A stretch of 64,000 nt of DNA from Fictibacillus nanhaiensis. GTDB taxonomy: Bacteria; Bacillota; Bacilli; Bacillales; Fictibacillaceae. The translations under genes and the position numbers were made by a program. A model generated the notes under the pieces. It was not told where the DNA came from, searched no databases, and saw only the letters and a list, made by a program, of their open reading frames with translations. Positions within the stretch are counted from its first letter, which is position 1. Every line of letters begins with the position of its first letter. The stretch is from assembly GCA_017052515.1 (NCBI GenBank), contig JAFHKR010000039.1:806001-870000 (forward strand), in the 5' to 3' direction. This document shows, in pieces, positions 10,578 to 20,187 of this stretch.

Positions 10578-10645
10578 TTTTTCTGTTGCAATCTATATAT
10601 ATTAGTATATACTGTTATATAACAACTTTGAAAGGGGAGAATATT

Positions 10646-10930
10646 TTGACTTTTTCAATTACAAGTGCAGCAGCGAACCTTTATAAAGACATTACATTAG
10701 AAGCGACTGAGGCTTTAAGACTTTTCGTGAAATACGCAGGAAGTGGTGATTCTGGAGGCTTTTCACTTGGCGTAACGCCTGCAGTACCCGATGAGGATGA
10801 CTACGTTCAAGAGGTCGATGGTCTTCGGTTTTTTGTAAGAAACGAAGAAAAATGGTTGGTGGAGAATATGAAACTTGATTATGATGAAAGTACGGATTAT
10901 TTTTCATGTCACTTACCAGGGCTAGCATAA
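10646..10930 (+). CDS. HesB-like (YneR-type) domain protein, cysteine-poor copy
   Basis: 94 residues from a TTG at 10646 with GAAAGGGGAG upstream. The pattern ITSAAANLYKDI ... LRLFVKYAG ... GFSLGVTP ... GLRFFV matches the HesB/YneR fold of A-type Fe-S carrier relatives. The cysteine normally found in the GGCS loop is replaced (AGSGDSGG), and only one Cys, near the C-terminus, remains, so Fe-S binding by the usual three-Cys arrangement is not expected. A second paralogue is at 37412-37705. Confidence 0.8.
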   Translation: MTFSITSAAANLYKDITLEATEALRLFVKYAGSGDSGGFSLGVTPAVPDEDDYVQEVDGLRFFVRNEEKWLVENMKLDYDESTDYFSCHLPGLA

Positions 10931-10938
10931 TAGAATCT

Positions 10939-10990
10939 AACCGCCTGTTGTAATACAACGAAAAAGTTGTAGAAATACAGGCGGTTTTTG
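10939..10990 (+). terminator. Terminator after HesB-like gene
   Basis: An outer stem AACCGCCTGT/ACAGGCGGTT encloses an inner TACAAC/GTTGTA stem; T-run follows. Confidence 0.8.
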
Positions 10991-11112
10991 TATGATTTTA
11001 TGTGTAGATGGTAAAATAACTAGAGTTAATAATGTGTTTGTCTTGTCTAATTGCACTTGAACGTTTATTATGAAAGTCAAAACTGTTTAGTACATATGAA
11101 GGGATGATTTTT

Positions 11113-13107
11113 TTGTCACGAACTATTGATGAATTAGCAATTAATACGATAAGAACGCTTTCTATCGACAGCATAGAAAAAGCAAACTCAGGGCATCCAG
11201 GTATGCCGATGGGTGCTGCGCCTATGGCATATAGCTTATGGTCAAAATTTATGAACCATAATCCTGCAAACCCAGAATGGTTCAACCGTGACCGTTTTGT
11301 ATTATCAGCGGGGCATGGATCAATGTTGTTATACAGCTTGCTTCATTTAAGTGGATATGGTTTAACGATTGATGATTTAAAGAACTTTAGACAATGGGGT
11401 AGTAAGACTCCAGGTCACCCTGAATTCGGACATACTGTTGGTGTTGAAGCAACAACTGGTCCACTTGGTCAAGGGATTGCAATGGCAGTAGGTATGGCTA
11501 TGGCTGAGCGTCACTTAGCTGCAAAATATAACCGTGAAGGGCATGAAGTGATCGATCACTTTACTTATTCGATCTGCGGTGATGGGGACCTTATGGAAGG
11601 CGTTTCTGCTGAAGCTGCTTCACTTGCAGGTCATCTTGCATTAGGTAGAATGATCGTTCTTTATGATTCAAACGATATTTCTTTGGATGGAGACCTTCAC
11701 CACTCTTTCTCTGAAAGTGTAAAGGATAGATTTGAAGCATATGGATGGCAAGTGCTTTATGTTGAAGATGGAACGGATTTAGAAGAGATTGAAAAAGCTC
11801 TTGCAGAAGCACGTGAAGAACTTAATAAGCCGACACTTATTGAAGTGAAAACGGTGATTGGACATGGTTCACCAAATAAATCAGGTAAATCTGCTTCTCA
11901 TGGTGCACCACTTGGAAAAGAAGAAATCTTATTAACAAAAGAAGCGTACAAATGGACGTTTGAAGAAGATTTCCATGTTCCTGAGGAAGTACAATCACAC
12001 TTTGAACAACTGAAAAGTGAAGGACAAAGAAAAGAGGAAGAATGGAATAAGCAGTTCAAAGCTTATTCAGAAGCTTATCCAGATTTAGCTCAAGAACTTC
12101 AAGATGCGATCAAAGGGAACCTTCCAGCGAATTGGGATAAAGATCTTCCAGATTATGATAAAGCGATTGCTACTCGTTCTTCTTCAGGTAAGGCGATCAA
12201 TGCTCTAGCTAAGAGTGTACCTTCCTTATTTGGTGGATCTGCTGACTTAGCTGGTTCTAATAAGACACTTATTGAAGGCGAAAATAACTTCAGCCGTAAC
12301 GATTATAGTGGACGAAACATCTGGTTTGGTGTTCGTGAGTTCGCTATGGGAGCTGCATTAAACGGAATGGCACTGCATGGTGGTCTGAATGTGTTTGGTG
12401 GAACATTCTTCGTGTTCTCTGATTACGTAAGACCTGCAATTCGTTTATCTGCTCTAATGGGACTTCCTGTTACCTATGTATTAACACATGATAGTGTTAT
12501 GGTAGGAGAAGATGGTCCAACACATGAACCAGTTGAGCAACTTGCTTCTCTTCGTGCGATGCCTAATCTTAATCTGATTCGTCCAGCTGATGGTTATGAG
12601 TCGAATGCAGCTTGGAAGTTAGCGCTTGAGAGCAAGAACCAACCAACGGCATTGGTACTAAGCCGTCATGACTTGCCGATCTTAAAGAACACAAAAGAGA
12701 AGGCATATGAAGGGGTTAAGCGTGGAGCTTATGTAGTTTCACCAGCTGAATCAGATGCGGATGTTTTACTTCTTTCTGCTGGATCTGAAGTGAGTATTGC
12801 AGTTGCCGCACAAGAACTGCTTCAAAAAGAAGGAATTTCTGCTTCTGTCGTTTCTATGCCATCTTGGGAAAGTTTTGATAAGCAAGATAATGACTACAAA
12901 GAGTCAGTACTTCCTAAACATATTACGAAGCGTCTAGCGATCGAGATGGGAGCTTCACTTGGTTGGCATAAATATGTCGGCCTTGAAGGAGACACGTTAA
13001 CAATCGATACGTTTGGTGCATCTGCTCCTGGAGAAGTTATCCAAAAAGAATTTGGATTTACACCAGAGAACATCGTAAAACGTGTTAAAGACATGTTGAA
13101 TAAATAA
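11113..13107 (+). CDS. tkt: Transketolase
   Basis: 664 residues from the TTG at 11113; the ATG at 11104 lies within the ribosome binding site (GAAGGGATG) and is less likely. The enzyme moves two-carbon units in the pentose phosphate pathway with thiamine diphosphate. Motifs visible are [13 protein letters not shown], the ThDP motif beginning [13 protein letters not shown], the central pyrimidine-domain segment DLAGSNKT and the substrate-binding [10 protein letters not shown]. Length is normal. Downstream genes sirA and yneF keep the B. subtilis order. Confidence 0.97.
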   Translation: MSRTIDELAINTIRTLSIDSIEKANSGHPGMPMGAAPMAYSLWSKFMNHNPANPEWFNRDRFVLSAGHGSMLLYSLLHLSGYGLTIDDLKNFRQWGSKTPGHPEFGHTVGVEATTGPLGQGIAMAVGMAMAERHLAAKYNREGHEVIDHFTYSICGDGDLMEGVSAEAASLAGHLALGRMIVLYDSNDISLDGDLHHSFSESVKDRFEAYGWQVLYVEDGTDLEEIEKALAEAREELNKPTLIEVKTVIGHGSPNKSGKSASHGAPLGKEEILLTKEAYKWTFEEDFHVPEEVQSHFEQLKSEGQRKEEEWNKQFKAYSEAYPDLAQELQDAIKGNLPANWDKDLPDYDKAIATRSSSGKAINALAKSVPSLFGGSADLAGSNKTLIEGENNFSRNDYSGRNIWFGVREFAMGAALNGMALHGGLNVFGGTFFVFSDYVRPAIRLSALMGLPVTYVLTHDSVMVGEDGPTHEPVEQLASLRAMPNLNLIRPADGYESNAAWKLALESKNQPTALVLSRHDLPILKNTKEKAYEGVKRGAYVVSPAESDADVLLLSAGSEVSIAVAAQELLQKEGISASVVSMPSWESFDKQDNDYKESVLPKHITKRLAIEMGASLGWHKYVGLEGDTLTIDTFGASAPGEVIQKEFGFTPENIVKRVKDMLNK

Positions 13108-13115
13108 TGATTTAT

Positions 13116-13150
13116 AAAAGGGGGTTTCCAAGAGGAAGCCTCCTTTTCTT
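13116..13150 (+). terminator. Terminator after tkt
   Basis: AAAAGGGGGTTTCC pairs imperfectly with GGAAGCCTCCTTTT, followed by TCTT. Confidence 0.75.
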
Positions 13151-13252
13151 ACTGTTTCGACAAAAATAGTTATAATTTGCGCACTTTTTTAGACAAGCTT
13201 TTTTCCGTATATTGTATATACTTTTAGAAAAGTATCGGAGAGGAGCTTGTTC

Positions 13253-13693
13253 ATGAGAGAATTTTATATTTATTTAATCACAAAAGAAGTTGCTCATTCC
13301 TACTATGGCAAGGAAAATAAGCTTTTTCAGTTGTTTTTCGAAGAACAGCGCTCAAATGGTATTTCAAAAACCATTTTACAAAAGCAAATCAGCTACATAA
13401 CCTCTCTATTATCTGTTTCTCAGCTAGAAAAACACTTCTGGAACCATTTAAAAGATAAACATGAATGGCGTTTGGAAGGAGAAACGTATTCTTTAACTTG
13501 TAAAGATAGTATCGTGAGGATTGAACTCACTGATCAATATATCCATCTTTATAGCATCGGCAACTTTGAAGCAGAAACGGTGATATTCGAGGCGTTACGC
13601 CAATATGAACCATATTTCCTTGCGATGGACTATAGTGAAAGAAAATTTGGCTGGCTCTCACCGTTTAAATTGAACATGGTCTATGCCACTTAA
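13253..13693 (+). CDS. sirA: Sporulation inhibitor of replication SirA
   Basis: 146 residues from the ATG at 13253 with GAGGAG 7 nt upstream. Identity with B. subtilis SirA (YneE) is recognisable in the N-terminal FYIYLITKE.AHSYYGKE region and the C-terminal ETVIFEALRQ ... FLAMDYSERKFGWLSP segment. SirA is made at sporulation onset and binds DnaA domain I to block new initiation. Position between tkt and yneF is conserved. Confidence 0.88.
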   Translation: MREFYIYLITKEVAHSYYGKENKLFQLFFEEQRSNGISKTILQKQISYITSLLSVSQLEKHFWNHLKDKHEWRLEGETYSLTCKDSIVRIELTDQYIHLYSIGNFEAETVIFEALRQYEPYFLAMDYSERKFGWLSPFKLNMVYAT

Positions 13694-13770
13694 TTCTCTT
13701 TCAATCTTGTATGTGTAGGTAAACTTGTAGTAAACTAGTTCTAGACAACATGAAGGAGGAAGTTTTAACA

Positions 13771-13989
13771 ATGGGTACTGGTATGATAATCCTTGTGTGT
13801 GCACTTTCACTGATTGCAGGTGTTGCGATCGGATTTTTTATTGCCCGCAAGTATATGATGAGTTATTTACAAAAAAATCCACCGATTAATGAAAATATGT
13901 TGCGTGTGATGATGATGCAGATGGGTCAAAAGCCTTCGCAAAAGAAAATCAATCAAATGATGCAGGCTATGAACAAACAGATGAAGTAA
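13771..13989 (+). CDS. yneF: UPF0154 membrane protein YneF
   Basis: 72 residues from the ATG at 13771 behind AAGGAGG. A single membrane segment (~4-23, [20 protein letters not shown]) is followed by a basic cytoplasmic tail rich in Met and Gln. This is the UPF0154/YneF family of Firmicutes, of unknown function. Confidence 0.92.
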   Translation: MGTGMIILVCALSLIAGVAIGFFIARKYMMSYLQKNPPINENMLRVMMMQMGQKPSQKKINQMMQAMNKQMK

Positions 13990-13995
13990 TGTTGG

Positions 13996-14030
13996 ACAAG
14001 CACCCTGATATAGAATCGGGTGCTTGTTTT
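13996..14030 (+). terminator. Terminator after yneF
   Basis: ACAAGCACCC / GGGTGCTTGT stem with a 12-nt loop then TTTCG. Confidence 0.8.
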
Positions 14031-14085
14031 CGTTCTATCATAATAGCTGAAGCTAAAGCAGTGCATCAACAAAAGGATGATAGCA

Positions 14086-15132
14086 GTGAGTGAAGTTAAG
14101 ACAATTTCGATAGATGAGATAGAAGCAGATCATTATTTGCTCTTTGATGTCAGGTCTCCTAAAGAATTTGAAGAATATCATATTCCGGGTGCGTATAATG
14201 TGAGTATCTTTTCAAACGAGGAAAGAGCAGAGATCGGTACCCTCTACAAACAGGATAGCAAAGAAGCTGCGATGGAACGTGGACTCCAAGTCGTCGCTCC
14301 AAAACTTCCGTCAATATATAAAGAGATCCATACAAAAAGTAAAGAACATCCAGAAAAAAAGGTGGTCATCTATTGTGCACGAGGTGGATTTCGTTCGCAA
14401 AGTATTGCTCAAACGATGAACATGATGGGTATGGATACTTTACAGTTAGATGGTGGCATACGTTCCTATCGAAAGAGGATTGAATCTGCCTTTAGGAAGA
14501 TGGTTGCAGAACCTAGGAACATCATCGTACTCGAAGGTCACACCGGTACGATGAAAACGAAACTATTAAAAGAACTACAAGAAGAGGGATATCCTGTATT
14601 AAACTTGGAAGAGATGGCAGGACATAAAGGTTCGATTTTTGGAAATATTGGAGAAGACCCTTCTTCTCAAAAGAAATTTGAATCAAGCCTTTACGAACGG
14701 TTAAAAGAAATCGAGAACTCTTCGTCAATTATCATTGAATCAGAGAGTAAACGGATAGGAAGAGCAGTCGTGCCTGATTTTCTTTTAGAAGGTAAATATA
14801 GTGGTGTTCGAATTCATGTGGAGTTACCTTTTCATTTGCGAGTCCAATATATTTGTAATGTGTACGAGCCACTTCTGCATAAAGATGAGATTGTGGAGGC
14901 AATTCATAAGCTTTCAAGGAGAATACCACCATCGGTCATGGCGGATATTCAAAACAACTTAAAGGCGTTACGTTACGAAAAAGTTGTAGCCCTCTTACTA
15001 GAAAACTATTATGATCCAAAATATGATTACGCCGAGCAAAAATACGATAGTGAGTGTATCAAACTAAGTAGTCAATCTTATCAAGAGATGTATACCGAAG
15101 TAAAGAATCAACTAGACCATTTATTAAGCTAA
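14086..15132 (+). CDS. mnmH: tRNA 2-selenouridine synthase MnmH (SelU)
   Basis: 348 residues from a GTG at 14086; the ATG at 14077 overlaps the AAAGGATG ribosome binding site. The rhodanese domain (~1-125) has its catalytic Cys97 in YCARGGFRSQS; the following P-loop-type domain (~145-340) includes EGHTGTMKTKLL and GHKGSIFG. MnmH converts 2-thiouridine at tRNA position 34 to 2-selenouridine via a geranylated intermediate, using selenophosphate from SelD. The P-loop reads GHTGTMKT, with Met where GxTGxGKT has Gly. The gene is 8 kb from the selenocysteine locus. Confidence 0.92.
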   Translation: MSEVKTISIDEIEADHYLLFDVRSPKEFEEYHIPGAYNVSIFSNEERAEIGTLYKQDSKEAAMERGLQVVAPKLPSIYKEIHTKSKEHPEKKVVIYCARGGFRSQSIAQTMNMMGMDTLQLDGGIRSYRKRIESAFRKMVAEPRNIIVLEGHTGTMKTKLLKELQEEGYPVLNLEEMAGHKGSIFGNIGEDPSSQKKFESSLYERLKEIENSSSIIIESESKRIGRAVVPDFLLEGKYSGVRIHVELPFHLRVQYICNVYEPLLHKDEIVEAIHKLSRRIPPSVMADIQNNLKALRYEKVVALLLENYYDPKYDYAEQKYDSECIKLSSQSYQEMYTEVKNQLDHLLS

Positions 15133-15157
15133 CCATATGATTACCGAGTTTCAATAG

Positions 15158-15185
15158 AAGACCCATTATTCTAGGGTCTTTTTTT
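15158..15185 (+). terminator. Terminator after mnmH
   Basis: AAGACCC / GGGTCTT stem with a 9-nt loop followed by seven T. Confidence 0.8.
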
Positions 15186-15265
15186 GTGAAACTTTTTTCT
15201 TTTCGGAATTTTCATGTATTGGTAAACTATAATTGTTTTGATTTGCAAACAAGGGGGAACGGGCG

Positions 15266-17017
15266 TTGAGGGTTTTTCTTCAATTAATGTGGTATTTTAA
15301 ACAAGAAAAGTGGCGATATTTAGGCGGAATCGTGATGCTGGCATTTGTCTCATTAGGGTTATTAGTACCTCCGAAAGTAGTAGGGCTCATTGTCGATCAT
15401 ATCGAAGAAGGTACGATAACTGAAGAGATCTTATGGAGATATGCTGCTGTTTTAATCGGTATCGCAGTAGGTATCTATGTTCTCCGTTACATCTGGAGAA
15501 TCTTGATATTTGGTTCAGCGGTTAAACTGGCGATGTTATTAAGAAATAGACTGTACGAACATTTTACAAAAAAATCACAAGAATTCTACCATAAGAGACG
15601 TGTTGGAGACTTGATGGCTCATTCTACAAACGATCTCCAAGCCATTCAACAGACCGCTGGCGACGGTGTTTTGACTTTGGTAGATTCTCTGATGATGGGC
15701 GGTTTCACATTGATCGCGATGGCTACTACGATCAGTTGGAAGCTGACTCTTGTAAGTCTTCTACCTTTACCTATCATGGCTTGGGCAACGAACAAATATG
15801 GCACGATGCTACATAAAAGGTTTCACAGTGCGCAAGAAGCATTTTCAACTCTAAACGATAAGGTGCAAGAAAGTATCTCTGGAACGAGGGTGATTAAAGC
15901 ATTTGGCCAAGAGAAAGAGGATATTGACAGCTTTTCGAATCTTTCCAGTGATGCTGTTAAAAAGAACATGGCTGTAGCACGTATTGATTCTTTGTTCGAT
16001 CCTACGATTTCACTGATCATTGGTTTTTCCTTTTTCTTAGCAGTTGGTTATGGTTCCATTCTTGTAACGCGCAATGAACTAACAATAGGAGAACTTGTTT
16101 CTTTTACAAGTTATCTTGGTTTATTAATCTGGCCGATGCTTGCATTTGGTTGGCTGTTTAATATTGTTGAGCGAGGAAGAGCTTCTTATGATCGCGTAGA
16201 ATCACTTCTTGCAGTAAAGGAAGAGATTGAGGATAATGGTTCAATTGAAAATAGCCCTAAAGGTGATATCACTTTTCAGTTGAAGAAGTTTTCGTATACG
16301 GCTGACACTCCTGTTTTAAATGATATACATTTTACATTAAAGCGAGGTCAGACACTTGGGGTTGTCGGAAAAACAGGTAGTGGTAAAACAACGTTATGTA
16401 AGTTATTGCTACGTGAGTATCAATTGAAATCAGAAGACATTATTATTGATGATCACGATATCTGTGCGTATAAATTGCATGCGTTAAGAAGCTCGATCGG
16501 TTATGTACCTCAAGACCATTTTTTATTCTCAGCAACTATAGCAGAAAACATAGCGTTTTCTAAGGTAGAATCACCTTTTTCAGAAATAAAAGAAGCAGCA
16601 GAACTGGCCTCAATTCATAAAGATATAACGCAGTTTAAATATGGTTATGAAACAGTAGTAGGGGAGAGGGGCGTTACACTTTCAGGGGGACAAAAACAAA
16701 GGATCTCTATTGCGCGAGCATTGATTAAGAATCCAGAAATTCTCATTCTAGATGACTCTCTCTCTGCTGTTGATGCGAAAACAGAAGAGTCCATCCTTCA
16801 GCAATTGAAGCGTAAACGCCAAAATCAAACGACGATTATTACAGCACATCGCCTATCATCGATCGCGCATTGCGATCTAATCATCGTTTTGGAAAACGGA
16901 ACGATCGTACAACGCGGTACACATTTCAGTTTATTGAACGAGGATGGTTGGTACAAAGAAACATATGAGAAACAAGCATTGGAAACGTTGATCTCAGAAG
17001 GGGGTGTCATCAAATGA
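15266..17017 (+). CDS. ABC exporter half-transporter, degenerate-NBD subunit (YheI/YknU type)
   Basis: 583 residues from a TTG start behind AAGGGGGA. Six transmembrane segments (~15-300) precede a nucleotide-binding domain with Walker A GKTGSGKTT (~368), signature LSGGQKQR (~470) and Walker B LILDDSLSAVD. The residue after Walker B is Asp rather than catalytic Glu, the mark of the degenerate-site subunit in heterodimeric exporters such as BmrC. The gene overlaps the next by ATGA, so the two are co-translated and should form one transporter. Substrate is unknown; multidrug or lipid-like compounds are typical. Confidence 0.9.
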   Translation: MRVFLQLMWYFKQEKWRYLGGIVMLAFVSLGLLVPPKVVGLIVDHIEEGTITEEILWRYAAVLIGIAVGIYVLRYIWRILIFGSAVKLAMLLRNRLYEHFTKKSQEFYHKRRVGDLMAHSTNDLQAIQQTAGDGVLTLVDSLMMGGFTLIAMATTISWKLTLVSLLPLPIMAWATNKYGTMLHKRFHSAQEAFSTLNDKVQESISGTRVIKAFGQEKEDIDSFSNLSSDAVKKNMAVARIDSLFDPTISLIIGFSFFLAVGYGSILVTRNELTIGELVSFTSYLGLLIWPMLAFGWLFNIVERGRASYDRVESLLAVKEEIEDNGSIENSPKGDITFQLKKFSYTADTPVLNDIHFTLKRGQTLGVVGKTGSGKTTLCKLLLREYQLKSEDIIIDDHDICAYKLHALRSSIGYVPQDHFLFSATIAENIAFSKVESPFSEIKEAAELASIHKDITQFKYGYETVVGERGVTLSGGQKQRISIARALIKNPEILILDDSLSAVDAKTEESILQQLKRKRQNQTTIITAHRLSSIAHCDLIIVLENGTIVQRGTHFSLLNEDGWYKETYEKQALETLISEGGVIK

Positions 17018-18816
17018 GTACCGAACAAGAACCAACGCTCGATGAATTACAGCAAATGAAGCAATGGTCTGTATTTAAAAGACTCATGTCTTATACAAAA
17101 CCACACAAGAAACGTTTGGCATTCGCCTTCCTTTTATTATTAGTTGCAACTGCTGCTGAATTAACGGGTCCAATCCTTGTTAAAACGTTCATCGATGATT
17201 TTGTCACACCTCGCAATTTTGAACAAAAAGCTTTGGTGATGCTTGCTTCTGGATATATCGGATTAATCGTCATCTCAGCAGTTGTAAACTACATACAATT
17301 TGTTCTGTTTCAAGCGGTTGCTCTAGATATCATTCAAACACTGAGAATTCAAGTGTTTTCAAAGGTACATTCATTAGGATTAAAATTCTTTGATCGAACA
17401 CCAGTCGGGAGCTTAGTTTCAAGAATTACAAACGATACAGAAGCAGTAAAAGATCTTTATGTAAGTGTACTCTCAACGTTTGTTCAAAATATCGTATTTT
17501 TATTTGGTATCTTTGGATTCATGTTCTATTTGAATGTAAAACTCGCTTTATTCTGTTTAGGGATTCTCCCGTTCATCGTTTTGATCATGTGGTTGTACCG
17601 TAAATACAGTTCACGTTCGTTCTATGATATGAGAGAGAAACTTAGCCAGTTGAACGCTAAATTGAACGAATCTCTTCAAGGAATGTCGATCGTACAAGTG
17701 TTCAACCAGCAAAAAAGACTTAAAAAAGAGTTTGCAAAAATCAATCAAGACCATAATGACGCACAGATCAGAAACATAAAATATAACGGTTTGTTGTTAA
17801 GACCTGCTGTTGACCTTGTATATATGCTGGCTTTGTTGATGATTCTATCTTTTTTTGGCATCAAATCTTTTCATTCACCTGTAGAGATCGGTGTAATCTA
17901 TGCTTTTATCAATTATCTAGATCGCTTTTTTGAACCGGTCAATATGATGATGATGCGCCTATCTATCTTTCAGCAAGCGATCGTCTCTGCAGGAAGAGTA
18001 TTTACAGTCATGGATGAAGTAGAATTTGCTCCTGTAAAAAAAGGGGATGAGATGCCTTCGGTTTCAAGAGGAAAGATCCAATTTAAAAACGTTTCCTTTT
18101 CTTATGATGGAGAGCAAGAAGTTCTAAAAGATATCTCTTTCACTGCTGAACCTGGTCAAACGGTTGCCCTTGTCGGTCATACCGGAAGTGGTAAGAGCTC
18201 GATTATCAATTTGCTGATGCGTTTTTATGAAGTGAACAAAGGTAATATCTATATCGATGACGTTCCTTTATCTAACTTTGAAAACAAAGAGTTAAGGAAC
18301 AAGATGGGTCTCGTTCTGCAAGATCCCTTCTTATTTGTAGGAGACATTATGCAGAACATAAGATTGTATGATAAGACGATTACAGATGAGGATGTATTGA
18401 ATGCTGCTAGATTTGTTCAAGCTGCACCGTTTATCGAAAGATTGCCAGAGGGGTATCAGACAGGGTTAGGAGAAAGAGGTGCCACCTTTTCAAGTGGGCA
18501 AAGACAGCTGATCTCTTTTGCACGCACGATGGCTTTTTCTCCAAAGATCTTGATACTAGACGAAGCGACGGCAAACATTGATACAGAGACGGAAGAAGAG
18601 ATACAAGAAGCTCTTCATAAAATGCGCAGCGGCAGAACGACCATTGCGATCGCACACAGATTATCAACCATACAAGACGCAGAACTTATCCTCGTTTTGC
18701 ATAAAGGTGAAATTGTCGAAAGAGGCACTCACCAAGAACTATTAAGACAACGAGGGTTGTATCATAAGATGTTCCTTTTACAACATGGAAAAGATTCTAT
18801 GAACGATGTGGGTTGA
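17014..18816 (+). CDS. ABC exporter half-transporter, catalytic-NBD subunit (YheH/YknV type)
   Basis: 600 residues, overlapping the previous gene by 4 bp. Six transmembrane segments (~35-320) are followed by Walker A GHTGSGKSS (~389), Walker B LILDEATANID with the catalytic Glu, and a non-canonical signature FSSGQRQL. Together with the Asp-bearing partner this gives one normal and one degenerate ATP site. The length is closer to YknV (~604) than to YheH/BmrD (~670), so the exact orthologue is not settled. Confidence 0.9.
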   Translation: MSTEQEPTLDELQQMKQWSVFKRLMSYTKPHKKRLAFAFLLLLVATAAELTGPILVKTFIDDFVTPRNFEQKALVMLASGYIGLIVISAVVNYIQFVLFQAVALDIIQTLRIQVFSKVHSLGLKFFDRTPVGSLVSRITNDTEAVKDLYVSVLSTFVQNIVFLFGIFGFMFYLNVKLALFCLGILPFIVLIMWLYRKYSSRSFYDMREKLSQLNAKLNESLQGMSIVQVFNQQKRLKKEFAKINQDHNDAQIRNIKYNGLLLRPAVDLVYMLALLMILSFFGIKSFHSPVEIGVIYAFINYLDRFFEPVNMMMMRLSIFQQAIVSAGRVFTVMDEVEFAPVKKGDEMPSVSRGKIQFKNVSFSYDGEQEVLKDISFTAEPGQTVALVGHTGSGKSSIINLLMRFYEVNKGNIYIDDVPLSNFENKELRNKMGLVLQDPFLFVGDIMQNIRLYDKTITDEDVLNAARFVQAAPFIERLPEGYQTGLGERGATFSSGQRQLISFARTMAFSPKILILDEATANIDTETEEEIQEALHKMRSGRTTIAIAHRLSTIQDAELILVLHKGEIVERGTHQELLRQRGLYHKMFLLQHGKDSMNDVG

Positions 18817-18839
18817 TTAACAAAAGGGTTTACGTATGA

Positions 18840-18875
18840 AAAGACAGCTCTTCATAATACAGAGCTGTCTTTCTT
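18840..18875 (+). terminator. Terminator of the ABC exporter operon
   Basis: AAGACAGCTCT pairs with AGAGCTGTCTT around a 9-nt loop, with TTCTT after it. Confidence 0.85.
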
Positions 18876-18900
18876 AATGGTTTGTACTGTCTGTGTATAG

Positions 18901-19026
18901 CTTTTAGGTGATCGCGGAGTAATCTCAGGTGGTTATGCGCGTCTTAGCGGTGCTCCTAAACGTTTCATAGGTGGAAAGAGAGCATTCACAGGTGAAAACA
19001 GCCCATTTACCGGTGAACGTGTAATA
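18901..19026. repeat. Six-unit 21-bp phased tandem repeat
   Basis: Six contiguous units of exactly 21 bp start at 18901, 18922, 18943, 18964, 18985 and 19006. Each has a pyrimidine/T-rich lead of 6 nt, then an invariant GGTG at unit positions 7-10; the remaining 11 nt vary freely. The spacing equals two helical turns. The frame is open through the array but there is no start codon or ribosome binding site, so it is not called as a gene. The rest of the gap 18817-19236 shows only the terminator and AT-rich promoter-like DNA. Confidence 0.8.
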
Positions 19027-19236
19027 AATATAAAAACACGTACCGTAAGAAGCTCAGCCTGGAACAAGGTTTATGAAAAAGACTTTTATTCGAATCTCCA
19101 TTCAAAATGTCCCTGTTTTTTACTATAATTTTTCGAAAATATGAACATGTCGTTTAAGCATTGACTTATTTGCAAATTATTTTATTATAAGATAGCATAC
19201 ACGTACAGACAAACTGAATAAAAGGATGAGAATGCT

Positions 19237-20082
19237 TTGAAGAAATATGTATTACCATCAATGTTGATCGGCAGCATGGTTGTCCTTTCGGCATGTAAGC
19301 CAGTTGATTGGGCAGAAAAGAAGTGGAATGCTGCCTTTAATGAAGAGAGCTCTGAAGAGAACGAAAAACAGATTTCGAACGAGCAGACTACACAAAAACC
19401 AAATGATGAAAACAAAAATGAAAATTCGGATGAACAACCTTCAGCGGAGACTGATCTGCCTTGGTTAGAAGAAACGGTAACCGCATCCGGTGACGGAAAA
19501 GCGGTCGTACAAAACTTAGACGATCTTTTAATTGTTGCGAACAAAGAAAGAAATCTACCTGGTAATTATGAACCGAAGGATTTAGTTACACCAAATGTTC
19601 CGTTCCCTTTTAAAGAGGACTTACCTAAGAAAAAACTTAGAAAAGAAGCTGCTCTTTCCCTAGAAGTATTGTTTAAGGCAGCTGAAGAAGAAGGATTAGA
19701 GCTGCTCGCGCAATCAGGGTATCGCTCTTATGATACGCAAGTGTCCATCTTCGCCTTTAATGCTGAGCAAAAAGGAGAAGAAGTAGCAAACAAAACAAGC
19801 TCCAGACCTGGTCAGAGTGAACATCAGACGGGATTGTCGATGGACGTGACTTCTCAAGAAGTAAACTTTGAACTGGTGGAAGCGTTCGGTGAGACGAAAG
19901 AAGGAAAATGGCTCGCAGAAAATGCACATAAGTATGGATTCATCATCAGATATCTTAAAGGGAAAGAAGAGATTACAGGATATCAATATGAACCTTGGCA
20001 TCTCCGATATGTGGGTGTGGATCATGCGAAAAAAATCCACGAGCAGGGCATTACCCTCGAAGAGTATTTACAAAAACCATAA
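19237..20082 (+). CDS. D-alanyl-D-alanine carboxypeptidase lipoprotein, VanY/M15B family
   Basis: 281 residues from a TTG at 19237. The lipobox is LSAC (Cys20), then an acidic Glu/Asn-rich linker (~35-80), then the M15B peptidase domain (~95-278). Zinc and catalytic motifs are SGYRSYDTQ, SEHQTGLSMDV (HxxGxxxD) and EPWHLRYVG (WH). It should trim the terminal D-Ala from cell-wall peptides at the outer membrane face. It stands alone between the repeat array and ccdA. Confidence 0.9.
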   Translation: MKKYVLPSMLIGSMVVLSACKPVDWAEKKWNAAFNEESSEENEKQISNEQTTQKPNDENKNENSDEQPSAETDLPWLEETVTASGDGKAVVQNLDDLLIVANKERNLPGNYEPKDLVTPNVPFPFKEDLPKKKLRKEAALSLEVLFKAAEEEGLELLAQSGYRSYDTQVSIFAFNAEQKGEEVANKTSSRPGQSEHQTGLSMDVTSQEVNFELVEAFGETKEGKWLAENAHKYGFIIRYLKGKEEITGYQYEPWHLRYVGVDHAKKIHEQGITLEEYLQKP

Positions 20083-20091
20083 AACATTTCT

Positions 20092-20120
20092 GACAGCTTT
20101 TTTCAAAGCTGTCTTTCTTT
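20092..20120 (+). terminator. Terminator after carboxypeptidase
   Basis: GACAGCTTT / AAAGCTGTC stem, 5-nt loop, followed by TTTCTTT. Confidence 0.85.
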
Positions 20121-20187
20121 ATGTTTGAACAAAATGGATATTCCCTTTAAGATAGAGAGAGAACTGTAAAAGGAGTTTACTAAAAAA

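Noticed and set aside
18901-19120. Open frame through the 21-bp repeat array as a repeat protein gene
   Set aside because: No ATG, GTG or TTG with a ribosome site at its beginning; it is bounded upstream by an in-frame TAG.
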